Shown: positions 37,928 through 50,193 of the stretch, piece after piece
Numbering within the stretch: position 1 is the stretch's first letter
Layout of the letters: every line of letters starts with the position of its first letter
Assembly (NCBI GenBank): GCA_027405735.1
Contig: JAPEHQ010000010.1
Coordinates: 2,130,601-2,194,600, forward strand
Source of the DNA: Mucor racemosus
Lineage: Eukaryota; Mucoromycota; Mucoromycetes; Mucorales; Mucoraceae
DNA length: 64,000 nucleotides
Direction: 5' to 3'
Translations under genes and position numbers: made by a program
The notes under the pieces: generated by a model
Seen by the model: only the letters and a program-made list of their open reading frames with translations
What the model was told of the DNA's origin: nothing
The model's database searches: none

Positions 37928-38459
37928 TGTTGTATTCCACCTACTAGCATCATACCTTATCACCTTCTACAGTATCAATACATCTTACAATCTATTGACT
38001 ACAGCATGTATTGAAGCGCAAGTCTTGATATGGGATATAAGAAGCTCCTAGCGTATCAAGTTTAATCCAGTAATTACCAAGAACGCTTTGACCTCAATTA
38101 TGACACCATATTATTTCATCCCAGCGGTTAATCAATCAATTAGCTATCAAATCAACATCCAAGAAGAATATTTAGCGTAGCATTAAAACAAGGCAACTCA
38201 CAAGCTCTGCAAGAACGATTAAATTATGATTCATCCATTTCAATCCATAGATTACTATCAAACAGATCTAATGGTTCAATAGTGCCTTAAATTACATCTC
38301 AGGATCTCAATGTCAAATTAACATAAAAAGCCATACTTTTATATCTAAATAAACGATATCTTGTTTTTACTATACAGTTGAAGAACTGATTCATTACTCA
38401 TTCTTTTATAATTGTATTCTTTTTTAAGTATTATTTATCAATCCTAAAAATATACGACA
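37928..38459 (+). mobile_element. Solo LTR, family B, copy 2
   Basis: 532 bp, starts TGTTGTATTCC and ends ATACGACA, flanked by a perfect 5-bp duplication TTGTT (37923-37927 and 38460-38464). It is homologous in inverted orientation to 22791-23319. No internal retrotransposon sequence is present, so it is a solo LTR left after LTR-LTR recombination. Confidence 0.9.
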
Positions 38460-38639
38460 TTGTTATTAATTTGGATAGAATCCTGTTTTGATATATATGT
38501 CATTTGTGTAATTGATTGCGCCGTGTTCAAGGGTGCTATCATCTACACGACATGTATGGTTCAAAAAGTTATTTCATATTTTTAGCATGCGTTTGTTATT
38601 GTGTTCAATTGAAGCGTTTGTTTATTATTATCAAGCGTT

Positions 38640-41570
38640 TTTAATATGTAATTCCACTGCAACTACATTTGCTTTTATTAATATAATTTATATATAGACA
38701 ATAGAATTCAATTTGTTGTTGATTTAGAGCAATACATGCAAGAACTAATATATTTACGATTATAATCATTTGTAAATATGTTTAATAACTATAATGCTGA
38801 CAGCATCAATGGTTTTTGCTAGAACATAAACTTAAATAACACTTATTGCTTAAATTTATATGCAAGCCAAATCTAAGATATTATATGTTACTTTATCATT
38901 CATAAAATCTAAACAAATTAACCTTCTTTAAACTTACTATTTTGGTTTTGTTGCGTCCACAGGTTATTATAGTAATTTGTAAGATAATGAACCCTTTATA
39001 TTGTAATCCTTATTGTGAAAGTAAGCTAACTACTGTGGGATGGCACTCCTAATTGTTCTCCGTTGAAAGATGATCCGGATTGTACGGGATATATGAGATA
39101 CTATATTTGATTGTATGAAATATGTGCCCCTCATGTATGCTATGTTATTGATGTAAATAAATACTGATCTAACGGATGAAATTGTAATATAGAATTTGTA
39201 TATAAAAAGGACAAATTATTGATATTAAATAAAGATTCTCTTCAGTTTTTGCGTGTGATTTAATTTAACCAGTTTCTTTATTAAATTATACATTTTTTCC
39301 TTGCTACAATATTTATTCTAAATCTTATGCAGTTCAGGTTTACGATTGTCAGCTGCAAAAAGATTTGTTTTCAAGTATAGCTACAATCATAACTATGTCC
39401 ATTAGGCAAGACATTAGATCAGTATTTTTTTTTTGTTTTTATATCATCATTTAAAATTTTATCACTTTTCTGGAATACTTAATGGGTTTGCAGCCAGTTC
39501 TAGCTTTTCGTTGAGTAGATATAAATATCATTATTGCCTTTGATTTGATCAGGTAATCATCAAGAAATACGTCTAACAATACAGTAGTAAGTAATGATAT
39601 TTAATCTTAGAATGCGGCTAAATGAAAATATCAGTCTCTAATATAGACTGATATTTATATTAAAAACATTAGTCCCTTATGTTAACATGCACATTCAGAT
39701 AAAAGAAAGGAATACCAGCGTGATAGTCTGATATGATGCCTTATCAAACGGTGAATAAATCCTTGGAATATGAAAATTAAAAGAGAGAAACACGCGTAGA
39801 AAAGGGGTTTCAAGGCTTTACATTATTTAGCACAATTAAAACCCTGCTAAATTGCTCATTTTAACCAATGTAAAGCAGCATTACAGCGCATGAGCCATAA
39901 ACTAAATAAAATAAACAATATCTGTTATTATAGAAACATACATTTTTCTACCAAAAAAACCGTCGTCTATCATATCATACATTCATTAAAAAATGCAAAA
40001 GCAAACCCGTAGAGCGACGCCATAATTAAGCATAGCAAGATTGAACGGCTAAGCCTCTCGTACTATAGTATATACAGTAGTATATCTAAATTTTAAATAA
40101 AAAAGCGCCCTTTTTATAACTTTTCTTATATTTAACCACGTATGGTCTGAAAATTCAGTTTTTGTGGCGGACATTTTCTGGACTCATTTTATCCTTACCA
40201 ACACTCATGATTTTAATCAAAAAACAGAAAAATCAAGTTTTGATACCAAAATCAACGTTTAAATATACTACATTGTGAGAAAAAATTGTAGCCATCACTA
40301 ATACACATTTTATAAAAGCTTAATATTGAATGTTAAGTAATGAAACTTTGCACTTTTGCCCCAAAAACGGTTTTTTGATTAAAGGATTTTCATGTTATAT
40401 TTTGCAATAAAAATGTTTATTATTTTTTATTGAGCAAATAGAGCACTAAATTCTGCATATGTGTATATTTTTTGTTTTTATAATTGATACTATGATTAAC
40501 TCTAGATTTGCAAAACCAAAAAAAAAAAAATTAAAAAATGTCAAAATTGATGATCTGGACAAAAATAATTTTCTAAATTAATATTCCGCTTATAAGCCTT
40601 GTAAGTCTTAAAAATAAGTGATTTTATAATACTTGAGAACTTTTTCAAGAATTTACAATGATGTACCCACTTGATTCAGGCTTATTACTGTAAATATTTA
40701 TATACGTTAATATTGTATGGTACAGTAGTTTATTTGATGATAGTATAGTCGTTATAATTATTGCGTTAGAAAAAATTAATATTGATTTTTAGTCTTATCT
40801 CTCCAATATCATAAACATAAACATGATCATCACTGGAACCTATTGGGCCAAGCCAATTTATTATTTAATGCTTTACCAGAACGAACTTAAGTACTTCCAA
40901 ATGGTTCCTTGGTATTTTCATTCAATTTCATAAATTAAATTGACTGGTGTTATCTACAATAGTATCAAACGTATCATCAGCCGGCCTTATGATGAATGTC
41001 AATCTAAAATCAGAAATATCCCATCGTCATTGTTATAAGCTATGGAAAGCTTGATTTTTAATAATACAGCAGTAATATAAAAATCAAGGTAATACTAATA
41101 GCATATGGTGGTGAGTATATAATATCTAAATAAGTTTAATGATGGAGTATGCTTTTAAAACCCTTTTAAAAACCCTGACGCGAACACAACATCTTAGTCC
41201 TGTAATTTCTATCCATCAAAATGTTGCGATTTCCATGATACAATGAATACACCACCTTTTATCAATCTTGACCTCGATGTACATTGGGTGTCAGTTTTTT
41301 ACCAGTTGTGATTTTTTTCGGATTCATTACTATTCAGTTATATTGAACGATGATTTGTAGCATTACCAAAAAAAAACAGAATAAATGCTTCAATAATTGT
41401 CTGCATATCAAATTATGCAATTTAGTAGCAACGATTGTACATAACTATTATGTTTTTTGAACCTATCAATGTGAATAAAAATAATTAGTATATTCATTCA
41501 AAAGTAAGCTTTGCTTTATACATTTATATTTACCAATTTTTCTGTTGTTAGATATGGACTTTCGATCAAA
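38640..41570 (+). repeat. U repeat, copy U1 (interrupted by LTR-A)
   Basis: About 2.9 kb collinear with U2 at 46.70-49.79 kb, interrupted by the LTR at 38949-39336. Most of it lies within the left palindrome arm. Non-coding today; a short minus-strand segment near 40790-40900 carries a degenerate WD-like reading frame, described with U2. Confidence 0.75.
38949..39336 (+). mobile_element. Solo LTR, family A
   Basis: 388 bp, TGTTGCGTCCAC at the start and AGTTCA at the end, with perfect 5-bp duplication GGTTT (38944-38948, 39337-39341). The boundaries are confirmed by comparison with U2, which continues across the site without it. A TATAAAAA-like box near 39201 and AATAAA signals fit an LTR. 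Confidence 0.9.
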
Positions 41571-41893
41571 ATGCATTGATTATAACGTATATGATGGAAC
41601 AAAAAAATGACTAAGCTTTGGATGCTTTTTTTGTTTCAAAAAAATATTATAACGTGCCCTTACATTAACAGTTAATAATTTTTTCCCAATAAACAGTAGG
41701 AAAAACATGGGCAGAACTCTTTCAAACCCCAAATTTCAAATTAATATATCTCGTCAATAAGGCAATTCTGTTGAGCCAGAGTAACTCACATCTGCTTTAA
41801 ACCATTCAAATTATCTCCTTTATTAATTATATTATAATTGATATACTTTAATAAATTGACTAAGAAACCTTGATCTCATTGCTCTGCTCATCT

Positions 41894-41952
41894 GGGCATA
41901 ATGATCTGCACAAAATTTTTTATTCTGCCCATTTGTGCAGATCATTATGCCC
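41894..41952. repeat. Perfect 21-bp inverted repeat (hairpin)
   Basis: GGGCATAATGATCTGCACAAA style arm at 41894-41914 and its exact complement at 41932-41952 around a 17-nt loop. A mirrored copy sits in the right arm near 61474-61532. The short open frame across it is incidental. Confidence 0.9.
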
Positions 41953-42300
41953 ATGGGAAGCATAGTTCGGCCGTAGTGAGACATAAATAGCAGACAACCA
42001 ACTTGTTGTTCAAACCTATCGAATGCACGATGGCCCATGAAAGCTGATAATGTATCTGAAATACTTTTAATGCATATTCATATCTATGTTTACGTAGAAC
42101 CGCAGCTTACTTGGATCAGTATTTATTGTCTGTTTTTTCCCTTTTATTCAGTTTTAATTCCTAATAGAACTGTCATTTAATAGAAATTGTAGTATAAATA
42201 CTATGTCTTCAGGAACCGAGACCTAATAGTTCTTGGTTTCCTTTTCATTTTGCAATAAAGACCCTACGTTTTCCGTGATTGAATCAGTACTAGTCTCTTT

Positions 42301-42438
42301 CACTTTGAAGAAAAAACCTTTCAATTCTTTTAATTATGCCATATTAAGACGAAATTCAAGAAAATATGCACTGAAAATTTTCTTATTTTCCTTAACGTGG
42401 CACAATTAAAAAAATTAAGATATTTTTTCTTCATAGTG
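42301..42438. mobile_element. Hairpin MITE, copy 1
   Basis: 138 bp bounded by CACTTTGAAGAAAAAA and the complement of CACTATGAAGAAAAAA. The two halves are largely complementary, so the whole element can fold. Related copies at 50194-50336, 52542-52680 and 60988-61125. Confidence 0.75.
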
Positions 42439-43378
42439 TTTATAACTTCTATCTTTATAAAAATAAGATCTATTTCCCCCAATAGCTCTCATTTATAGAC
42501 ACCATATTTAAATTGTTTTCAATAAAAGTGTGCAGCAAACTATAGGTGCACCTCGGTGATAATTTTCTCATTACATAGTAGGTTGTAAAAGTTTCCATTC
42601 AGCATCATTGTGGTGTGGAAGATGATGCGTACCTAATTCTCGTGCAGAGTTTGAAGTTGCTTTGATCAAAATCCGCCAAGATACGACTTTTGTTTTCAAG
42701 TAAATTTTGGATGATTTCAGATGGTTCTCAGATGATTTTCAAAAATTTTCATCCAATATTGATTCAAATTTAGTTAAATTTTGAACGTAGATGTACCTTG
42801 TTTCTATAGGCCATTAATTTTTCTCCAGAAATAAAATTGCTATTGTATACTGCTCTCTAAAGCAATGATTTCTGTCACACAGATGATTGTATTTACAGTA
42901 TGGCTCAAGTATAGAAACAGCTTTTCAATCAAATTATACAAAATTTTAAAGACGTCATCAATGGAATTCAAATTTTAGGGTTTATTTAAATACACGAAGG
43001 CCCCCTGTTTTGTTGTTTTTTTAACAATCAGGTAGGTTTGATGAAGCAAAACCTTATGGTTTGGTGGAATCACGAGTCTATCATGTACGTGACTTATCCG
43101 TTGGATAAGGACTACTATAGTATCTCGCAAGATGAAGTTTCATACGTAGCTGCCGAAGGTTAGGTGGGAGTTTCGACGTTAAAGTAATGCCTCGTGCGTG
43201 AAATTTTAACGAAGCTTCTATCATAAACTTTCCTAGTATTATAGGTTTGAGTAAAAGAAAAACAAGTAAGCTGCTCTTGTTTAACTTTCTTTTAGCTCAT
43301 CTGAGTACAGGGTTTATTCTATCTGCGTTTGGTTCTTTTGATTATTTACCTGCGGTTATCAACTGTTTGCTATCTGAT

Positions 43379-43620
43379 TTTTGGCACACCCTTGGTCAGG
43401 GTTTAAGAGTCGAAATGATTTGGTCTAACAGTTGGTAGCTATTAAGTTATCAGCTATTGGCAATCTCATTTTGGCACACCCTTAGCCAGGGTTTAAGAGT
43501 CAAAATAATTTGAGCTAACAGTTTGGTAGCTATTGAGTTATCAACTACGGGCTATCTCATTTTGGCACACCCTTGGTCAGGGTTTAAGAGTCAAAATAAT
43601 TGGAATTAATAGCTGATGAC
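43379..43620 (+). repeat. 91-bp tandem repeat, three copies
   Basis: Units start near 43379, 43470 and 43561, each opening with 'ttggcacaccctt'. The matching place in the right arm (about 59910-60050) has only two units. Confidence 0.9.
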
Positions 43621-43649
43621 TCAATTCCGCTATAACCTATCTCTTTTCG

Positions 43650-44385
43650 TTAGCATCTGGTCTCTTTTCTGCAAGGTCTGATCCTTCTGGTATGTTTTTA
43701 AAACGTAGTATATTCTACTTTCGTCGTAATCTAATCTTTTTTTTTTCATATTTAATCGTTTCTCTCCATCTGCCTCTCTTCTCGAGATCCAACACCTTTT
43801 TTGATATACTGTATGTGGTCTCGTTTTTGCAGCATCTGTTATCGTTATTGAGCAATTTGGTCTAACGTATGCAAATCTGGTCTCTTTCTGTAATATTTGG
43901 TACTCCTCTTTCAATACCTGGTAAATGTATGTTGACATTGGCTTTTTATTTAGGTTTGCCTTGCCTTTTATTCTATCTGTCTCTCTTACTATGGCTTTTC
44001 TGGTATCTGGTTTTTTCTCTATATATGCTATCTCATTTCTTGGTTTTTAATGCTGGCGTCTCTCTATATTCAAGTCTGTTCTCAATTTATTTCTACCTGG
44101 ATTCAACTTATTCTGTATCTGGTCATCTGGTCTCAATTTATACTCATCTGTTCTCAAGTTATCCTGGTGTGGTGTAAATTCATGTTTATATGGTCTTATT
44201 TCATCTTTAACTGGTCTCAATTTATGCTCTTTTGCTTTTTTGGTATAAAGGTATGCTCCTCTGGTCTCCATTTATCCTCACTTGGTATTAATTTATTCTC
44301 ATCCAGTCTAAATTTATGCTCGTCTGGTCTTACTTCATGTTTATCTAGTCTAAATTAATGCTCATCTGGTCCCAATTCGTGTGCT
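43650..44385 (+). repeat. Degenerate minisatellite, pyrimidine-biased strand
   Basis: Many imperfect copies of a motif like 'tctggtctcaatttatgctc' with variable spacing. The repeat keeps both strands open in several frames (for example KLRPDDQ and IWSQFIL type peptide repeats), which looks like a product of the repeat and not a gene. Mirrored at about 59133-59868. Confidence 0.75.
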
Positions 44386-45478
44386 TCTCGTTTCTCGTGT
44401 CATTTCTTTAACTTGTGGTGTCAACTTATGGAAAAGGTATATTATTGAAAACTTAAAAAGTATTGTCAACATCTAATCTCTATTGGTATCACTTTTATAT
44501 CTATTCTATCGCAAGCTCTTTCCTTCCATACAGAATTTTGAAGGTTTCTTTTGATATGACGCTTCCGATCTAGTGTCTTTGGTCTTGTCTTGTTTCTCTG
44601 GTCTTGTCTCCCTGATTTTGTTTCTTTGATTTTATCTTAGTTACTATATTTCCTTCAGAAATTAAAGCATTTTTTTTGTTATCTGATTTTTGATTCACCC
44701 TATGCGGGTTTAAGAATTAAATGATTTGATCGAAAAAAAGCGATAATTTTTACCACCTTTATTGGGATGGTATCTGTTTTGATGCTATCTTAGTAAATTT
44801 GGATACTATACTCAGTTGTTTGTCTTTGTACAATCGGTAATCCTGGGTCAATTTAACCTGGTTGCTCTCCATTCGTGGACTTGCGACCTCTCCCCCTTTT
44901 AGGGCCTTGTAGTCTTCTTTCCCGGCTGGAAACTATAGCCCTTTCTGGCAATCGGAGTTGTACTGTTTTTATAGCATCTGCTTGATTTTAGTATCACTTT
45001 ATAGTATGGTGGTATACAAACTATAAAGTCAAATGGCAACATGTAGATAGACCTCCACGTGGTGTTGCTGGAAACGTTCTTTTGAACGGCTAACTATCTA
45101 CTCCATTAAACCAATTATATTACAATTCACTTTTCCTTCATCTTAGAGCATTTCATCATTTATAATTTTGACCCATAATTTTTTATTTTATTTGTTTTTT
45201 CTTCGATTCTTTATATTACATAATAAAAACTCCAAGATTGAAATCTATTGTTTTATTAATCTATTTCTTATTTCCTATTTCTTATTCTGATAAAATTATT
45301 AAATTAATACAACTAAGCATTTGTAAAACCATTGACAGTATTAAAAAAAACGTATACTGTACAAAATATACATGTATTGATGTATTTTTTTATAAACCCG
45401 CAAAGTTTTAACAAAAACAGAATTACGTAAATTTGCTTGATTGTTATATATATATATATATATCCGAGAGCCTTTTGA

Positions 45479-45850
45479 TGTTATTCCAGGAGATTATGTC
45501 AATCTCAAAGCTAAATTATGTACTAAATAATTTAATAAAAATAAAGGAAAATTTTTATAAAATGAAAGAGCACATTAAAACTAAAGAACTTTATTACTGT
45601 ATAAGGTCGAAACATCTTCTTTTATATTCACATTCTCTAATTATATGTTATATGACTAATCTAAAATGAGTCTATTTATATACATATATCCAATCAACTC
45701 TACGTGACACACACTAGTTCAGCATTCCTCAATAAGTACAGTATAAACTGAGCTTTATAACATAATATACAGCAATGTAGAACTTATTATATAAAACTGC
45801 TGTGTCATTAATCTGAACCAAGGAATGTACACAGACTTGTGGACGCAACA
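45479..45850 (-). mobile_element. Solo LTR, family A (left arm)
   Basis: 372 bp on the minus strand: starts TGTTGCGTCCAC, ends TGGAATAACA, with perfect TTTGA duplication (45474-45478 and 45851-45855). It shares its first 14 bases with the LTR at 38949. Mirrored in the right arm at 57687-58058. Confidence 0.85.
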
Positions 45851-46699
45851 TTTGAACTTTCGCAGAATGGTTAAGCTCCAACCAAGTTTTCCAAGATTTT
45901 GCGTTTTTCATCTTGTAGCCAGTTTTTGACAATATTCATTAATCTAGTAATAGTAGCTTAATAAACTACAAGGCAAGCTAACATTGATTTGAATAATGAT
46001 GCAGAAATAACCAGCTTCAAATTGAGAAATTGCATTCGAAATAAAAATAAGTTCAATATTTCTCTCTGACAAAAGATTTTTTTTATTTTATTTTTTATAG
46101 TAAAAATGTTGTTTTTAAATCCAAAATATATGCCATTTCTCTCCCCCACAAAGTTTATTTGTTGCATATACTGTATCTGTTCCTAGAAGAAAGATGTAGA
46201 TCATATTCTTTTTTTGTTATATACATATAGGGGTGTTTTTCGTAATTTTTTTAACAAAATGTAATATCTTATAATCTGTATTCATGAATATGGCCGATTA
46301 TTCTTACATTATTATAGTGATACACTATGGCCGACCTGCGCTGCATAAGATGATTTTGTTTTACCCAGGTGGGCTGCACACTATGGCCTGAGCTGTTGTG
46401 TCCACTGAATATGGTTAAAAAGATAGCAAGATGCACAACGTGGGCACAACAAAAGAAACTTAATACGAACTGAACATAAAGCCTGTATGTGCAGGATTAT
46501 AGATTCTGACCATGTGGATGACATTCACCCCATATGTGCATAATAGTAGAATCTCCCATAAGCATATCATTATCTCTATTTGTGCAGCATAATAAAAAAA
46601 TCTAACTATGAGCAAAATGAGCTAATCGTATGGGCACAAATTGGTCTTTTGTACATGAGCATTGTGCCGTTTTCAAAATTTCATTGCATTTTTTACTGG

Positions 46700-49600
46700 A
46701 ATGGGTTTTAAATTACATTTGCTTTTATTAATACAGATTGTAGACAATAATACAACTCAATACATTGTTAATGTAGAGCCATAGTACATGCAGGTGCCAA
46801 TATATTTACGATTATCATCATTTGTAGATATGCTTATAGCTATAATACCTACAGCAACAATGCTTTTTGCTTAATCATAAACTTGAATAGCACTTACTGC
46901 TTAAGTTTATATGGAAGCCAAATCTAAAATTATAGATGCTACTTTATCACTTATCACACATGAAACTTAAACAAATTAGCCTTCTTTAAACTTACGATTT
47001 TAGTTTACAATTGTCAGCTGTAAAAAGATTTGTTTTCAATCATAGCTACGATCAATGCTATGTTTGTTAGGCAATACATTAGATTATTCTTTTTGTGTGT
47101 TTCTAAATCATTTGAAATTTTATCACTTTTCTAGAACATTTTGTGGGTTTTTAACCAGTTCTAACTTTTGTTTGAGTAAATATAAATATAATTTTTGCTT
47201 TCGATTTGATCTGGTAGTCATCAAGAAATACGTCCAACAATACAGCAGTAAATAATGATATTTGATCTCAGAATGCGGCTCAATAAAAATATCAGTCTCT
47301 AATATAGGCTGATACCTATATTAAAAACATTAGTCTCGTTTGTTAGCATGCGCATTCAGGTAAAAGAAAAGAATACCAGCCAGCGTTATAGTCTGATATG
47401 CCTTATCAAATGGTGAATTATATCCTTGGAATATGAAAACAAAAAGAGAGAAACAACACACGTAGAAAAGGGTTTTCAAGACTTTACGTTATTTAGCACA
47501 ATTAAAACCCTATTAAATTGCTCATTTCAATCAATGTAAAAGCAGCATTACAGCGCATCAACCATAAACTAAATAAAATAAATAATATCTGTTATTATAG
47601 AAACATACATTTTTATACCAGAAAACCCGCCGTCTATCATATCTACATTCATTAAAAAGTTGCAAAAGCGAACCTGTAGAGCGACACCATAATTGAGCAT
47701 AGTAAGATTGAACGACTAAGCCTCTCATACTATAGTATATACAGTAGTATATCTAAATTTTAAATAAAAAAGTGCTTTTTTTATAACTTTTCTTATATTT
47801 AACCACGTATGGTCTGAAAATTCAGTTTTTGTAGCAGACATTTTCTGGACTCATTTTATCCTTACCAACACTCATGATTTTAATCAAAAAACAGAAAAAT
47901 CAAGTTTTGATACCAAAATCAACGCTTAAATATACTACATTGTGAGAGAAAATTGTCGCCACGACTAATACACATTTTATAAAAGCTTAATATTAAATGT
48001 TAAGTAATGAAACGTAGCATTTTTGACCCAAAAACGGTTTTTTGATTAAAAGGTTTTTATGTAATATTTTGCAATAAAAATGTTTATTATTTTTTATTGA
48101 GCAAATAGAGCCCTAAATTCTGCATATGTGTATATTTTTTGATTTGATAATTGGTAGTATAATTAACTCTAGATTTGCAAAACCAAAAAAAAAAAATTAA
48201 AAAATGTCAAAATTGATGATCTGGACAAAAATAATTTTCTAAATTAATATTCCGCTTATAAGCCTTGTAATTCTTAAAAATAAGAGATTTTATAATACTT
48301 GAGAACTTTTTCAAGGATTTATGATGCTGTATCCACTTGATTCAAGCTTATTACTGTAAATGTTTATATACGTTAATGTTGCATGGTAGTTTATTTGATG
48401 ATAATATAGTCTTACTTTATAATTATTGTGCTAGAAGTAATTTCCATTAAGTTTTAGTGTTACCTCTTCAATATCATAAACATAAACATGGCCATTACTG
48501 GAACCTGTTTATATATATACGTAAGATAATCAGCTAAAATACAATTAGAACTAGATATATTTATTAAGTATATGTATAAGAAAAAAAGATGAAGATGTCA
48601 AGCTATGAGTATAAAGATGAGGTATTTATATGTTTTAGGAGCGCGGATATAGGGTATAATAACATTCGATAGTTGAATCTTGATTTCATAAGTTGGGAGA
48701 CCAGTTGTATGAGGTTTTGATGTAAATAGATATGACCAGAATCAGATCCGACAAGGAGGAGGCAAAGTTAAGTAGATAGAATATTCTTTATAACAGAACA
48801 AACCAATGTGAATTGTCGGTAACGATTTCCATTGGCTCAGCTTCAATAATATCACCTCATCTTAGATTAATATAATATATAATAAAATCACTCCACCTTA
48901 TTCTATAATTAAGATAACGTTGATATGAATCATTCCTTCCAGTTCCTAACTCTAATGATCATGTCCAGATAACATATTAAGAGCTTACGATGAACCATAC
49001 ATTCTGCTCCCATTATTAGTATTACATAATCCAGCTCAATATTTAGCCAATATCCTAAACAGAACCTATTGTCGCCTTTTTGTCATCTGTGTCCCAAGCC
49101 AATTTATTATCTAATACTTTACCAGCAGAACCAATTTAAGTACTTACAAATAGTTTCTCGGTATTCGCATTCAAATTCTATACATTGAATTGACCGGTTC
49201 CATCTGCAGTAGTAGTACTAGACGTATCATCAGCCCGCCTTATGGTAAATGGCAATCCAAAATCAGAAACATCCCATCGTCATTTTGTTATAAGCTATGA
49301 AAGCTTGATTTTTAATAATACAGCAATTAAATAAAAAAAAAACAAGATGGTACTAATAGCATATGGTGATTATTTAAGCTCTAAATAAGTTTGATAAAGT
49401 ATGATTTTAAACCCTTTTAAAAATTCTGAAGCAAACACAACATCTTGGTTCTGTAATTTCTATCCATCAAAATGTTGTAATTTTTACTACACAATGAATG
49501 CACCTTTTATCAATTTTGACCTCGATGTACATTGGGTATCAGTTTTTTTTTTACCAGTTGTATTTTCTCAGGTTTATTAATATTCAGTCATATTGAACAA

Positions 49601-49790
49601 TGATTTGTCAGCATTGCCAAAAAAACGAATAAATGCTTCAAGAATTTTCTGCATGCATATCAAATTATGCGATTTAGTAGCAATGATTGCACTTAACTAT
49701 AATTTTTGAACCTATTAATATTAATCAGAATAATTAGTACTTTCATTCAAAAATAAGCTTTGCTTTATACATTTATATTCACCCATTCAG
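46700..49790 (+). repeat. U repeat, copy U2 (interrupted by LTR-C), with a WD-like gene relic
   Basis: Collinear with U1. On the minus strand, when LTR-C (48506-49061) is ignored, the two flanks read GKVLDNKLAWDTDDKKATIG continuing into SSNGHVYVYDIEE in one frame, with a stop upstream. This looks like the last blade of a WD-repeat protein, possibly of dynein intermediate chain type. It crosses the left palindrome arm edge at 48976. Confidence 0.65.
48506..49061. mobile_element. Solo LTR, family C
   Basis: 556 bp, TGTTTATATA at one end and CCTAAACA at the other, perfect 5-bp duplication GAACC (48501-48505, 49062-49066). U1 lacks it at the equivalent place. The left arm of the giant inverted repeat ends inside it, at 48976; the right-arm copy is cut off at 54561. 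Confidence 0.88.
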
Positions 49791-50193
49791 TAAATGACAT
49801 TGCATGTAGTATCCGTTATATGAATCAACCAACAACTTTATCTTGATCCGAAACACTTGGAAATTACTGTAAATGCCTATATGACACTTGAGCCACCAGA
49901 TATCACCACAAAGCAATCTCGTACAGGTCGGCGAAGCATCACAATTTGGACCAGTTTTTTATGTTCATAGATCTGAGCTCTCTCTCTCTCTCACTCATAC
50001 AATAGATCTCTGCATGAATCATATCCCTATTTGTTCAATTTAACTGAAATAGATTGAACGCCAACATCATACTTGATAAAACGCCTGACTCTATTGCGAG
50101 TCAACGCAACTAATTTAATGCTAGTTTAGCCTCACCAGTTGAATTAGATAAATTTGAGATTAGACAATCCCTTTTAATAACTTTGCACGCCAG

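Larger units (their letters stand above)
39421..48976 (+). repeat. Left arm of the giant inverted repeat (at least 9.5 kb)
   Basis: Base x in this arm matches the complement of base (about 103426 to 103537 minus x) in 54561-64000. Identity is very high; only scattered substitutions are seen in long stretches compared by eye. Two length differences are clear: three copies of a 91-bp unit here against two in the right arm, and 19 extra bases near 44580. The outer limit is not visible because the right arm leaves the window at 64000. Confidence 0.95.

Noticed and set aside
43247..45932. Several 63-102 residue open frames in the left arm, each with a mirror in the right arm
   Set aside because: They follow tandem repeats, LTRs or low-complexity sequence, have no family motifs, and appear on both strands. 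The mirror copies only reflect the duplication.
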